Of a stretch of 64,000 bases of DNA, positions 54,769 through 63,170 are shown one piece after another (within the stretch, counting starts at the first letter, position 1; the number at the start of each line of letters is the position of its first letter). The notes under the pieces were generated by a model. It saw nothing but the letters and a program-made list of their open reading frames with translations, did no database searches and was not told the origin of the DNA. A program made the translations under genes and the position numbers. The stretch is from Streptomyces sp. NBC_00390 (GTDB lineage: Bacteria; Actinomycetota; Actinomycetes; Streptomycetales; Streptomycetaceae): the NCBI RefSeq assembly GCF_036057275.1, contig NZ_CP107945.1, forward strand, positions 124,001-188,000. The letters are read 5' to 3'.

Positions 54769-54783
54769 AATCCCACATGGATT
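54769..54783. promoter_or_regulatory. Inverted repeat upstream of tap
   Basis: AATCC-CACAT-GGATT lies 28 bases before the tap start, in an AT-richer patch also holding TTGAAT-15-TACGAT on the minus strand, a possible promoter. A site for autoregulation by the Tap helix-turn-helix is conceivable. Confidence 0.35.
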
Positions 54784-54986
54784 CAACTTGGATTTCTCTT
54801 AGATTGCTCGTAGGGGCTCCAGAACCAGCAGCGGGGGTACGGCCAGGAGAAACGGGCGGCGGTGCGGCCAGTGTGCCGCCCGGCTGCCCGAGGGCAGTCG
54901 GCGGTCACGCCGGTACTGTTCGGCGGCCTGCCGAGGGCGATGCTGCGAAGGCGGCGGTCGCGCGCGTTCCGGCAGACCGAAGCTGC

Positions 54987-56072
54987 TCAGCGCAGTACGG
55001 CCGCCAGCAAGTCGGCCCCCAGCGCCGTCAGATCGGGCAGATTGAGGGTGTGGCGGACGTATCGACCGTGCCGCCGGGCCGTGAGCAGGCCCGCGCGGCG
55101 CAGGACAGCGAGGTGGCGGGAAACCTCCGGGGGTGTGAGTTCCCAGGCGTGGGCAAGTTCACCGGTGGTGTGCGGGCCGCGGGCCAGGGTGCGCAGCAGC
55201 CGCAGCCGTACCGGATGTGCGAGTGCCTCCAGCCGTAGTGTGACCGTTTCCAGCGATACCGGCTCCGATGGACTCGGCTCGGCCACGGGATACTGCACCA
55301 CCGGCTGCCACCCGGGCGCGTGAACCACCACCAGGTGCGGGCTGCCGAAGACACTGGGGATGAAGGTGACCCCGGTGCCGTGGGCGGCGGTCGCCTTGTC
55401 CTGCAGCTTGTCCACGATGACGCAGTCGCCGTCCGGTGCCAGGGTGACTGCGCCGGAGACCGATGCGAGTGCCGCCCCGATGCCCTGGCGCTTGAGCAGG
55501 TCGGTCTTCAGACGCAGGTCGGTGGCGAGCTGCACGGCGACGCCCGCCCAGGCGGCGTCGAAGAAGGCCTCGGCGCACTGTTCGAGGGTCTGGCGCACCC
55601 GCGCCCGCACGGCGCCCGGGTCTGCGAGCAGCCGTTCCGCGAACGCCTCTTGCCGCGCGCCGCGGGCCTGTGCCAGGTCCAGGGCCCGCTCGCGCGCCGT
55701 CGCGTCGGTGAGCGGCGACGGCGCGGCGAAGTGGACCCGGTTGCTGCCGCACGTGGTGACGAGCGCGGCGGTCACATACGTTTCGTCGTCGATCCGGTCC
55801 ACGTCGTCCAACTCCTCCGCGAGGGTCGGCCGAGGACGGGCGGGGACCAGGAAGTCCGCTTGTGAGGAACGCCAGAGGAACTCCGCTTCCCGCAAGCGCT
55901 CGGCCAGCTCCGGCCGCAGCCCGGCCCAGACGTCCGCGGCCCAGCCGGCGAGCTGCGGATGATGCCCGGGTTCGGCCAGCACGTGCAGCATCGCGGTCAG
56001 CTCGGCCAGCGGGGAGGCGGCGAACCGCAGTCGCTCGGACGGCAGGCCGCTGATGTCGATCCTCAACGTCAT
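54987..56072 (-). CDS. ArsR-family regulator with a large N-terminal domain (DUF5937), 361 aa
   Basis: The C-terminal ~85 residues are a winged helix of ArsR type: LRLEALAHPVRLRLLRTLAR, TTGELAHAWELTPPEVSRHL, AVLRRAGLLTARRHGRYVRH. The ~270-residue N-terminal part (FAASPLAELTAMLHVLAEPG, HHPQLAGWAADVW; ELDDVDRIDDETYV) is what I know as DUF5937. These fusions regulate an adjacent transporter gene, as here (MFS, divergent). Start ATG 56072 has GAGGGG immediately before, rather close. A 13+3+13 inverted repeat lies between the two genes and is very likely its operator. Confidence 0.88.
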   Translation of the reverse strand: MTLRIDISGLPSERLRFAASPLAELTAMLHVLAEPGHHPQLAGWAADVWAGLRPELAERLREAEFLWRSSQADFLVPARPRPTLAEELDDVDRIDDETYVTAALVTTCGSNRVHFAAPSPLTDATARERALDLAQARGARQEAFAERLLADPGAVRARVRQTLEQCAEAFFDAAWAGVAVQLATDLRLKTDLLKRQGIGAALASVSGAVTLAPDGDCVIVDKLQDKATAAHGTGVTFIPSVFGSPHLVVVHAPGWQPVVQYPVAEPSPSEPVSLETVTLRLEALAHPVRLRLLRTLARGPHTTGELAHAWELTPPEVSRHLAVLRRAGLLTARRHGRYVRHTLNLPDLTALGADLLAAVLR

Positions 56073-56107
56073 CCCCTCAGCATCACTGACCGGATGGCCG
56101 GCGACGG

Positions 56108-56136
56108 CGTCGGTTGACGGTGTCCGTCAACCGACG
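56108..56136. promoter_or_regulatory. ArsR operator, 13+3+13 inverted repeat
   Basis: CGTCGGTTGACGG-TGT-CCGTCAACCGACG, perfect over both 13-base arms, lies 36 bases from the ArsR start and 37 bases from the MFS start. Confidence 0.85.
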
Positions 56137-56172
56137 TACCCGGCCCGGGCGGTCGAACGCACCGTTGCCGCC

Positions 56173-57414
56173 ATGGCAACCACCACCAAGATCCAGCCCC
56201 GCGCCCTCGTCCGTGCTTCCGGAGGCCCCCGCTATGCCGTCGCCCTGGCCGTGGACGCGCTCGGCACCGGCCTACTGCGGCCTTTTCTGCTGCTCTACGG
56301 GGTGACGGTGCTGCGGCTGTCCGCGCCGGCCACCGGCATCGCCATGACGGTCGGCGTCGTCGTGGGTCTGGTGTGCATGCCCGCGGTGGGCCGATGGCTG
56401 GACCGGGGCGCACGCAGCACGGTCGTGGCAGCGTCGATGCTGGTGCGGGTGCTGGGCGTGGCACTGCTGCTGGCCACCCCGGCGGGGCACATCTGGCTGT
56501 TCGCCACGGCGGCACTCTTCCTCGGCATCGGCAACCAGGCATGGCCGGCCGCCCACGCGGCTCTCGTGGCCACGATCGCCCACGGCCGGGAACGCGACAC
56601 CGCTCTCGCGGCAGGCCGCGCCCTGCGCAACGCCGGCCTGGGCGCGGGCGCGCTCCTCGCCACCGCATGCCTGGCGGGCGGCACCACCGCATTGCAGGCG
56701 CTGGCAGCCGTCACCGGTCTCGCCTATCTTGCTGCGGCTGCCTTGGCGTGGTCGGTCCACCTGCACGCGCATCCGGCCGCCGCCCCGGCCAAGGACGGGG
56801 CCGACGGGCCCGCACCCCGGATGCGCGCGCTGCTGGTCGCCAACGTGGTCTACGTCTTCTGCCTCAACGTCCCCGAAATCGCGCTCCCTCTGGTCCTGGT
56901 GACACAGTTGCACGCATCCCCTGTGTGGTCGGCAGCCATCTTCGTGGCCAACACGGTGCTGGTGGTCACCCTGCAGGTTCCGGTCACCGTCCTGATGTCC
57001 CGCTTCTCCCGGCGGACCGTGCTGGCTCTCGCCGGCGTGGTGCTCGCCGCGTCCTACCTCGGTTTCCTCGCGGCCACTTCACTGGGACACGGCTGGGGTG
57101 CCCCGGCCGTCGCCACGGTGTCCGTGGTCTGCACCATCGGCGAGATCATCTATGCCGGCAGCGCCACCGCGCTCGTCACCGCCCTCGCCCCGGCCCATGT
57201 CCTGGGACGCGCCCTCGCCCGCTTCGAGCTCTCCACGGGCTTCGGCCTCGCCGTCTCCCCGGCGGTCATCACCGCTCTCGCACCCCACGGCCCCGCCGCC
57301 CTCTGGGGCAGCCTAGCCGGTGCGACTCTCCTCTCCGCCTCCGCCGTTGCCGCCGAGAAGGATCAAGGAGCGGCGCTCAGCGGTAGCTGCCGCCGGGCGC
57401 GAGCAGGCTCGTGA
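56173..57414 (+). CDS. MFS drug/metabolite transporter, 413 aa
   Basis: Start taken at the ATG at 56173 (MATTTKIQPRAL); the upstream extension reads through the operator. There are about 12 membrane helices (for example YAVALAVDALGTGLLRPFLL, LVRVLGVALLLATP, VAALVATIAHGRERDTALAA, VVYVFCLNVPEIALPLVLV, FVANTVLVVTLQVPVTVLMS), and the loop after helix 2 has VGRWLDRGARS, a variant of the MFS motif A (GxxxDRxGRR). Substrate unknown; the ArsR/DUF5937 partner suggests efflux of a toxic molecule. Confidence 0.9.
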   Translation: MATTTKIQPRALVRASGGPRYAVALAVDALGTGLLRPFLLLYGVTVLRLSAPATGIAMTVGVVVGLVCMPAVGRWLDRGARSTVVAASMLVRVLGVALLLATPAGHIWLFATAALFLGIGNQAWPAAHAALVATIAHGRERDTALAAGRALRNAGLGAGALLATACLAGGTTALQALAAVTGLAYLAAAALAWSVHLHAHPAAAPAKDGADGPAPRMRALLVANVVYVFCLNVPEIALPLVLVTQLHASPVWSAAIFVANTVLVVTLQVPVTVLMSRFSRRTVLALAGVVLAASYLGFLAATSLGHGWGAPAVATVSVVCTIGEIIYAGSATALVTALAPAHVLGRALARFELSTGFGLAVSPAVITALAPHGPAALWGSLAGATLLSASAVAAEKDQGAALSGSCRRARAGS

Positions 57415-57769
57415 GCTCGGCAATCGCCTAAGGCTACGGTTGGAAGCAGCGGCGGACGCTCTCCGGCTTCTTGTGTCGGGAATTCGTCATCAGATCAACA
57501 GGGACTCGCGTTGCTCGCCGAGGTGGGTCGCCGCAACTCAGCGTGGTGGAACGGCTGTTCCTTCGAGGGTGCACCAGAACTCGTTGCCGTACTGCCGTAG
57601 CGTTGTGCCAGAATCCGGCGCATGCCACCTACCCACCTCCTTCTGCGCGCACCAGGGGCCGCCATCTCGCTGATGCGACGGAATCCGGCCACTGTTCCCG
57701 GAGCGGGGTGCGAGCGTTCTGGCATCATGCAACATCGTTCGGCGCGTACGGCGTTGAGGTGGGAGAACG
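57415..57769. other. 355-base stretch without a recognisable gene
   Basis: Between the MFS gene and the YbaK-like gene, both on the plus strand. Frames are poor. It should contain the YbaK promoter. Confidence 0.45.
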
Positions 57770-58258
57770 ATGAGCGGGGACGGCATGTACGACAAGTTGA
57801 TCACCCTGCTCGATGAGCACGGGGCGGCCTATCGTGTCATCGAGCATGCCGCAGAGGGCGCGACGGAGGCGGTGAGCGCACTGCGGGGCAACGAGTTGGG
57901 GCAGGCCGCGAAGTGCATCATCGTGATGGTGAAGGTCGGCAAGAAGGTGACCCGCTACGCGCTGGCCGTCGTGCCGGGCGACAAGAGAGTGGATCTGGCC
58001 AAGGTGAAAGCGCTCTACGAGGGCACCTACGCCTCGTTTGCGTCCCAGGAAGCGGCCGAGAGACTCGCCGGCTCGCAGAGCGGCACGATCCTGCCGTTCT
58101 CGTTCGACGAAGGGCTGGAGCTGTTCGTCGACCCGGAGCTGCTGCGGAACCCGGAGATCTACTTCAACGCGGCCCGGCTCGACCGCTCCGTCGCACTCTC
58201 CTCCAACGACTACCTGTCGATTGCAGAGCCGCGCGTCGAGGTCATCGCCCAAACGTGA
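57770..58258 (+). CDS. YbaK/ProX-type aminoacyl-tRNA deacylase, 162 aa
   Basis: GGTGGGAG precedes the ATG at 57770 (MSGDGMYDKLITLLDEHGAA). The YbaK domain runs YRVIEHAAEGATEAVSALRG, LGQAAKCIIVMVKVGKKVTR YALAV-type, VVPGDKRVDLAKVKALY, and GSQSGTILPFSFDEGLELFV. AAKCIIv (Lys in a conserved position) and GxxxGxxxPF are its active-site landmarks. Such proteins hydrolyse mischarged tRNA (Ala-tRNA-Pro, Cys-tRNA-Pro). It is convergent to the LysE gene with a 9-base gap. Housekeeping-like editing gene on an arm region. Confidence 0.85.
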   Translation: MSGDGMYDKLITLLDEHGAAYRVIEHAAEGATEAVSALRGNELGQAAKCIIVMVKVGKKVTRYALAVVPGDKRVDLAKVKALYEGTYASFASQEAAERLAGSQSGTILPFSFDEGLELFVDPELLRNPEIYFNAARLDRSVALSSNDYLSIAEPRVEVIAQT

Positions 58259-58267
58259 CGGCCGCGT

Positions 58268-58885
58268 TCACTGCACGGCCGGGGTGAGGGCCAGCGTCAT
58301 GCCCAGCCCGACCAGCACCGCGCCGATCACCTTGTTGAGGACCGCCTGCCGACGCAGCAGGCGGATGCGCAGGCTCTCGTTGGAGAAGAACACCGCGGCC
58401 AGGCAGAACCACGCCAGATGAGCGACCGACATGAACAGGCCGTAGCCGATCTGCCGGACGACGGGGGTGCCGGCACTGACGACCTGGGTGTAGGTGCTGA
58501 CGACGAAGAGCATCGTCTTGGGGTTCAGAGCATTGGTGAGGAAGCCCGTCCGCAGTGCGCCCGCCTTGGACATGCCGTCATCGGAGGAAAGGTCGATGTC
58601 ATCTTTGGTGCGGGTGACAAAGGTCTTGTAGCCGATGTACACCAGATACACGGCGCCGACGAGTTTCATCGCGGTGAAAAGCGACGGAGTTCTGCTCACC
58701 AGAATGCCGACACCCAGCATGGTGTAAGCAACATGCACCAGCACGCCAAGTGAAATTCCCAGTGCGGAAAGCAGGCCGGCGGTCCGCCCGTACAGATAGC
58801 TGTTGCGCACGGTCATGGCAAAATCCGCGCCGGGGCTGATGACTGCCAGAACGGTGATGACGGCAACGGCGATTATCTGGCCCAT
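58268..58885 (-). CDS. LysE/RhtB amino-acid exporter, 205 aa
   Basis: The ATG at 58885 follows CGGAG. Six-helix LysE fold: IIAVAVITVLAVISPGADFA (ISPGPDxAmt motif at the end of helix 1), GLLSALGISLGVLVHVAYTM, MKLVGAVYLVYIGYKTF, GFLTNALNPKTMLFVVSTYT (tNxLNPKt), HLAWFCLAAVFFSNESLRIR. These export amino acids or homoserine lactones. It lies 92 bases after the dioxygenase gene on the same strand. A natural reading is a two-gene unit that hydroxylates a free amino acid and exports it. Confidence 0.9.
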   Translation of the reverse strand: MGQIIAVAVITVLAVISPGADFAMTVRNSYLYGRTAGLLSALGISLGVLVHVAYTMLGVGILVSRTPSLFTAMKLVGAVYLVYIGYKTFVTRTKDDIDLSSDDGMSKAGALRTGFLTNALNPKTMLFVVSTYTQVVSAGTPVVRQIGYGLFMSVAHLAWFCLAAVFFSNESLRIRLLRRQAVLNKVIGAVLVGLGMTLALTPAVQ

Positions 58886-58977
58886 GGGCTCCGGTTTTCT
58901 CGTGCGGTTCTCGGGCGGCTGTCGAGGCAATGACGCACAATACGGGGCCGCCGCGCGGGACGGCCCCGTATCGCGGA

Positions 58978-59718
58978 TCACGGCCGGTGACGGTAGGTGA
59001 TCACCAGGACGTCGCGCTCGGCGGGCCGGGAGGAGTCCAGCTGCTCGATGGGGCTGACGCCGTGGAAGACACGCTCGTCGTTCACGAGAGCCAGGTCCAG
59101 GGGCTCGCAGAGCGTGAACTTGTCCAGCGGCTGCCTGTCGAGGTTGTACACGGTGCTCTCGCCGCCGATCGCGTTGGAACGGCCGATCATCGCCATGAGC
59201 ACAAAGGTGACACCGTCACGGTGGACGCCCTCCGGGGTCGGCCGGCCGACCTCCTCGCCGTTGACCTCGATGCGGAACTGGTGGGCCTCGATGTGCCAGT
59301 CCGAGTAGGGCGCCAGACGTCCGAAGACGTCGCAGCCCAGGATGAGCAGGCTGTTCATGGTCTCGCCGTGGAGGATGCGGTCCTCGAACGGCTCGTAGTG
59401 GCGGGCGATTCCGCCGTTGAGATTGTTGTAGTCCAGGCCCTGGTAGTGCGGCTGGTGGGCCTCCACGCGGTATCCGCGGCCCGCACGCGGGGCACTGAGG
59501 GTGGCGTGGCGCCGCCTGCGGTAGCGGCCGCCGTCGGCCATGTAGGCGTCGAGCGGCATGCCGTTCCAGCTGTCGCGGAAGGCGTCCACATCACGTAACG
59601 CGCTTTCATTCCGCAGGGAAAGCAGGTGCTTGACTCTTTCGCCGGCCTCCTGTGCATAGCTCTGCTTCGAAAGAATTTCGCAGAGTTCCTCGACGCCGGC
59701 ATCGTATGTCAACGGCAT
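58978..59718 (-). CDS. 2OG-Fe(II) dioxygenase, isoleucine-dioxygenase (IDO)-like, 246 aa
   Basis: The iron-binding triad is His166-Asp168 (EGVHRDGVTFV) and His219 (RVFHGVSP), each seven later than the H159/D161/H212 of Bacillus thuringiensis L-isoleucine dioxygenase as I remember it, and the full length (246) is close too. DVLVITYRHRP at the end supplies the Arg (TYR) for 2-oxoglutarate. The family (2OG-Fe_Oxy_2) hydroxylates free aliphatic amino acids such as Ile, Leu or Met. Probable operon with the LysE exporter 92 bases on. A promoter candidate lies upstream. Confidence 0.88.
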   Translation of the reverse strand: MPLTYDAGVEELCEILSKQSYAQEAGERVKHLLSLRNESALRDVDAFRDSWNGMPLDAYMADGGRYRRRRHATLSAPRAGRGYRVEAHQPHYQGLDYNNLNGGIARHYEPFEDRILHGETMNSLLILGCDVFGRLAPYSDWHIEAHQFRIEVNGEEVGRPTPEGVHRDGVTFVLMAMIGRSNAIGGESTVYNLDRQPLDKFTLCEPLDLALVNDERVFHGVSPIEQLDSSRPAERDVLVITYRHRP

Positions 59719-60257
59719 GATTTCGTCCCCGTACCGCTAGGTGATCATGGTCGTTCCGAGAATGCGATACGGAATACGATCATGTCAACAGCGTGCCCGA
59801 TATGCGAAATATTTCACCTTTCCGCGGCCTCGGAGTGAAATTCATCACCCAGTTTCTGCGGCGGCTATTCTGCGTCAACGACCTTTGTCAGCGGATTTCC
59901 GCCCGGCCGGTCCAGGACTGGAGCGTACGAATTCAAGCCATGGCCGAATCCGGGCCCCCTGACTGTCCGGCGGCATGCGCAGTTCCGTGCACCGGATCCG
60001 CCACTGCAGCAATGCGCGCCCCGGTCGGTAGAGGCGGCTCCCCGGGGCGGCCGGGCGTTGCGGCGGGACCGAACGCACCAGGCGCACCGTTCGGCAGTGA
60101 CAACGCAGTTGCTGCAACCTCGACCGCGCGGACCGGCCATCGGTGTGCAGCAAGTGGCAGGACAGCAGCCGCGCCCTCGGGGCGGGCAATCGTCGATGCC
60201 CACCGGTCCGGGTTTCGCGCACGTGCCGGACACGGCGATCAGCCGCACAGTGGAGAC
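59719..60257. other. 539-base stretch before the VOC gene
   Basis: The first 100 bases are AT-richer and carry the dioxygenase promoter candidate. Beyond, an open plus frame leads in to the VOC gene but has no protein character, and no other gene is seen. Confidence 0.5.
59759..59788 (-). promoter_or_regulatory. Promoter candidate for the dioxygenase-LysE unit
   Basis: On the minus strand TTGACA, 18 bases, CATTCT: a perfect -35 with a weak -10, 41 bases upstream of the dioxygenase ATG. Confidence 0.4.
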
Positions 60258-60683
60258 ATGAACACACACGGCATGAACATCTTGGCCGGTGCGCGCCCGG
60301 CCACCAGGCTGCCTGCCCAGGACCTGGACCGGGCGCGGCGGTTCTACCGTGAACAGCTCGGGCTCGAGCCGGTGGATGAACGGCCCGGAGGGCTGCTGTA
60401 CCGCTGCGGGGGCGTGGACTTCGCCCTGTTCCAGTCCGCAGGAGCGTCACCGGGCACCTTCACACAGATGGGCTGGGAGGTCGACGACATCGAAGCGGCC
60501 GTGTCAGAACTCAGGCGGCGCGGCGTGGCGTTCGAGGAGGTCGACCTGCCCGGACTGCGTACCAGAGACGGGATTGCCGAGATCGACGGGAACTACCCGA
60601 GCAAGGGCGCACGGGGTGAACGCGGGGCCTGGTTCCGCGACAGCGAGGGGAACATGCTCGGCATCGGAGAGCCTGTCACCTGA
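60258..60683 (+). CDS. VOC-superfamily protein, 141 aa
   Basis: From the ATG at 60258 (another ATG at 60273): RLPAQDLDRARRFYREQLGL, GGVDFALFQSAGASPGTFTQ, VDDIEAAVSELRRRGVAFEE and a final RDSEGNMLGIGEPVT. This is a classical one-module VOC protein (glyoxalase/extradiol fold): ParDxxRAxxFYxxxLGL plus DxEGNxxxi. Substrate unknown. Complete by length. Convergent with the GNAT gene. Confidence 0.88.
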   Translation: MNTHGMNILAGARPATRLPAQDLDRARRFYREQLGLEPVDERPGGLLYRCGGVDFALFQSAGASPGTFTQMGWEVDDIEAAVSELRRRGVAFEEVDLPGLRTRDGIAEIDGNYPSKGARGERGAWFRDSEGNMLGIGEPVT

Positions 60684-60774
60684 ACTCCTCTCCGACAGCC
60701 CCTTGCCGCTGCTCCGGGTCGCGAGCAGTTGGTGGCCAACGGCTCGTCGGATGTTCACGAGAACCACCGCGGTG

Positions 60775-61296
60775 TCACAGCGCGCGGCGCATGCAGACCC
60801 GCGGCCACCTGTCCAGGCCATGAGCCCTTTCGCGTTCGCGGATCTCCCGCAGACCAGGAGCAAGCATGCCTTCGTCCACGGACAGGAATCCGCAGCGCGC
60901 GTAGTACGGGGCGTTCCACGGGACTTCGGTGAACGTGGTGAGGGTCAGGGCGGGTATCCCGTCGCGCGTGCCGTGAGCCGCCAGATTGTCCAACAGGGAC
61001 CGGCCGATACCGCGGCGTGCACTGTCCGGGTGCACCGAGACCTGCTCGACGTGGAGATTGCCGTCGACGTGGCCGGCAATCAGGTAGGCGACCGGGGCGT
61101 CGGCGTCGTCGGCCGCGACCCAGGCCAGTCCGGCCTTCTGGTAGCGGGCGAGTTCACCGACAGGTAGTGGCTCGTCGTCGGCGATCTCTGGCATGCCGAT
61201 GTCCCGGAAGCACCGCCCGGCGGCTCTTTCGATGTCCTGGAGGATGGGCAACTCGTCCGGGTGCACTGCTCGAATATGCATGAACGCATTGTCCAA
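60775..61296 (-). CDS. GNAT acetyltransferase, 173 aa
   Basis: GNAT motif A is VEQVSVHPDSARRGIGRSLL (acetyl-CoA pyrophosphate loop RRGIGR), preceded by AYLIAGHVDGNLH and followed by LTLTTFTEVPWNAPYYARCG then F. The opening (MHIRAVHPDELPILQDIERA) is typical of N-acetyltransferases of small molecules. Start ATG 61296 or 61281; the ribosome binding site is weak for both. Intact, unlike the GNAT pseudogene at 5.5 kb. Stands alone; substrate unknown. Confidence 0.9.
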   Translation of the reverse strand: MDNAFMHIRAVHPDELPILQDIERAAGRCFRDIGMPEIADDEPLPVGELARYQKAGLAWVAADDADAPVAYLIAGHVDGNLHVEQVSVHPDSARRGIGRSLLDNLAAHGTRDGIPALTLTTFTEVPWNAPYYARCGFLSVDEGMLAPGLREIRERERAHGLDRWPRVCMRRAL

Positions 61297-61459
61297 CGAG
61301 TGCTGACAGGTGCGTCACAGGAGCCGTTGACAGGACGACGCTACGGCGGGCTGTCCGGTGTAGTTGGGGCCGGCATCGGGATCCGCGCCGAGGTAGCGGA
61401 AGGGCTGATGGACACTCCGAGGTCCGCGGAGTGTCAGCAGGTGCTGACGCGAGCTGTAC

Positions 61460-61792
61460 GTGAAGCCCTCGCACGGACGGCGCAAGCGGTTCCGCAAGCT
61501 GATCTCCGGCATGCCCGTGAGCAAGCTGCGGGCACGACTCGTGAGCATGGCGGCCGAGCTAGGCATCACCGTGGTCGCGGTCGATCCCGCCTACACCTCG
61601 ATGTGGGGCGCCGAGCACTGGCAGAAGCCCCTCACCAGGAAGACCACCCGTCACGACGCGGCGAGCGTCGCGATCGGGCGACGCGCCCTCGGGCACCGCA
61701 TCAGGCGACGGACGGCACCCGCCCCACGACGACCAGAGCGATCGTCGTGGGCATCGGACCGCCCAGGCCGGGCACGGCACCCGAGGACGTAG
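61460..61792 (+). pseudogene. TnpB-type transposase C-terminal remnant 1
   Basis: Plus-strand text: RRKRFRKLISGMPVSKLRAR, LVSMAAELGITVVAVDPAYT, SMWGAEHWQKPLT, TRHDAASVAIGRRALGHRIR, RRTAPAPRRPERSSWASDRP. This is the end of a type of OrfB/TnpB transposase found in Streptomyces (VAVDPAYTSxWG..HW plus HDAAsxaIGRRAxGH). It begins without a start and the typical N-terminal and RuvC parts are absent; the last lines drift in frame. Confidence 0.6.
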
Positions 61793-61904
61793 GGAAACCC
61801 GCCCCCGCATCCCCGGACCACGGACACGACCTGCTGGCACCGGATGCGGCGCGAACGCGGGGGACCAGGACGCTCAACACCGTTCGGAGCGTCCGGCTGA
61901 GCCT

Positions 61905-62120
61905 GTGCACAAGGCTGAAAGCGCCGGTCGCAAGCTGATCCCGGTGGACCCCCGCAACACCTCCCGCACCTGCCCCGCCTGCGGGCACGTGTCCGGCGAG
62001 AGCCGCACCACCCAAGCAAAGTTCGAGTGCACCGGCTGCGGCCACACCGCCAACGCCGACCAGGTCGGCGCACTCAACCTCGCCATCAGGGCCGGGCTGG
62101 TCCTTCCCGACGTGGCCTGA
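61905..62120 (+). pseudogene. TnpB C-terminal remnant 2 with zinc ribbon
   Basis: KAESAGRKLIPVDPRNTSRT, CPACGHVSGESRTTQAKFEC then TGCGHTANADQVGALNLAIR, AGLVLPDVA, stop at 62118-62120. A zinc ribbon (CxxC ... CxxC) and the last RuvC Asp (ANADxVGALNLAiR) are kept; the rest of TnpB is missing. An IS605 right-end hairpin follows. Confidence 0.7.
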
Positions 62121-62139
62121 CCACCGACAGGAGAAGCCA

Positions 62140-62166
62140 CCGGATTCATCCGGGGGAGGAGTCACT
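62140..62166 (+). repeat. IS605-type right-end hairpin after the tnpB remnant
   Basis: CCGGAT-TC-ATCCGG followed by GGGAGGAGTCAC, the arrangement seen at the right end of Streptomyces IS605 elements and at the end of their omega RNA. Confidence 0.6.
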
Positions 62167-62271
62167 CGGGCCGCTGCCGGGCAACCCGCCACGGAGGGGC
62201 TGGTTGGAGGCGTGCGTCACTCTGGGAGGTCGCAGGCCGCCGGGGTCAACGGCGCGTGCGATGCTGGCGCC

Positions 62272-63036
62272 GTGTCCGCCTTGCCGCTCGCCCCTGAACC
62301 GATAACCGCCGACCCGCCCACCTCCACCGCACATCCGCTGCTCACGCAGTCGTGGCTCGACCTGGCTTTCCTGCACTGGGCCGTCGACCCCGCAGACGTG
62401 TCCCCGCTCCTGCCGGCGGATACGGTCCCCGACACACTCGACGGGGCCACCTACGTGGGCCTCGTCCCCTTCCGTATGCACCGCGTCGGCTGGTTTCGTC
62501 TCCCCGGTGTCCCGTACCTGGGCACCTTCCCGGAGACCAATGTCCGCCTCTACTCCGTGGATGCCCAAGGACGTCGCGGGGTCGTCTTCCGCTCGCTCGA
62601 CGCCTCACGCCTGATCCCCGTCGCGGTCGCGCGGGCGCTCTTCCGGCTGCCGTACCTGTGGTCCCGGATGAGCATCTCCCACGGCGAGGACACGATCACC
62701 TACACGAGCACCAGGCGCTGGCCGGGTCCCCGCGGTGCGCACAGCCGGATCACCATCCGCCCGGGCGTGCGGATCCAGGAACCCACCGCCCTCGAGCTCT
62801 TCCTCACGGCACGCTGGGGCATGCACAACACGTCGTACGGACGGCAGATGTATCTCCCGAACACCCACCCGCAGTGGCCGCTGCACCGCGCCGAACTGGT
62901 CGAGTGTGACGAGGATCTCACCACGATCGCAGGACTCCCGACGCCGCTCGGCGAGCCGGCGAGCGTGCTGTACTCCCCCGGCGTCGCCGTGCGCTTCGGA
63001 CGCCCGGCCCGTCCCGGCGGCATCCCCACACCCTGA
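62272..63036 (+). CDS. DUF2071 (YqjF-like) protein, 254 aa
   Basis: Start taken at the GTG at 62272 (VSALPLAPEPITADPP...); an upstream extension is part of the IS remnant. Text: LTQSWLDLAFLHWAVDPADV, LLPADTVPDTLDGATYVGLV, VPYLGTFPETNVRLYSVDAQ, GVVFRSLDASRLIPVAVARA, ELFLTARWGMHN. This is DUF2071, whose hallmark is QxWxxLxFLHWxVdpxxvxxllPxgLxxDtxdG and FxExNvRxYV. E. coli YqjF belongs here; function unproven. Convergent with the photolyase gene. Confidence 0.9.
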   Translation: MSALPLAPEPITADPPTSTAHPLLTQSWLDLAFLHWAVDPADVSPLLPADTVPDTLDGATYVGLVPFRMHRVGWFRLPGVPYLGTFPETNVRLYSVDAQGRRGVVFRSLDASRLIPVAVARALFRLPYLWSRMSISHGEDTITYTSTRRWPGPRGAHSRITIRPGVRIQEPTALELFLTARWGMHNTSYGRQMYLPNTHPQWPLHRAELVECDEDLTTIAGLPTPLGEPASVLYSPGVAVRFGRPARPGGIPTP

Positions 63037-63170
63037 TCGCCGCGCCTGCCGCGGGCCGCACGCGAGCTCTGCTCGGATGTAGGGCCGGTGGGCCGGTCGG
63101 GCTTCACCGCACCCATGCCACTGCCACGACGCTCAGACGCTGCACAGTGCACCGTGTTGCGGCCGCCCGG

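Noticed and set aside
59793..60257. N-terminal extension of the VOC protein
   Set aside because: Text before residue 156 of that frame lacks protein character; family homology starts at the ATG at 60258.
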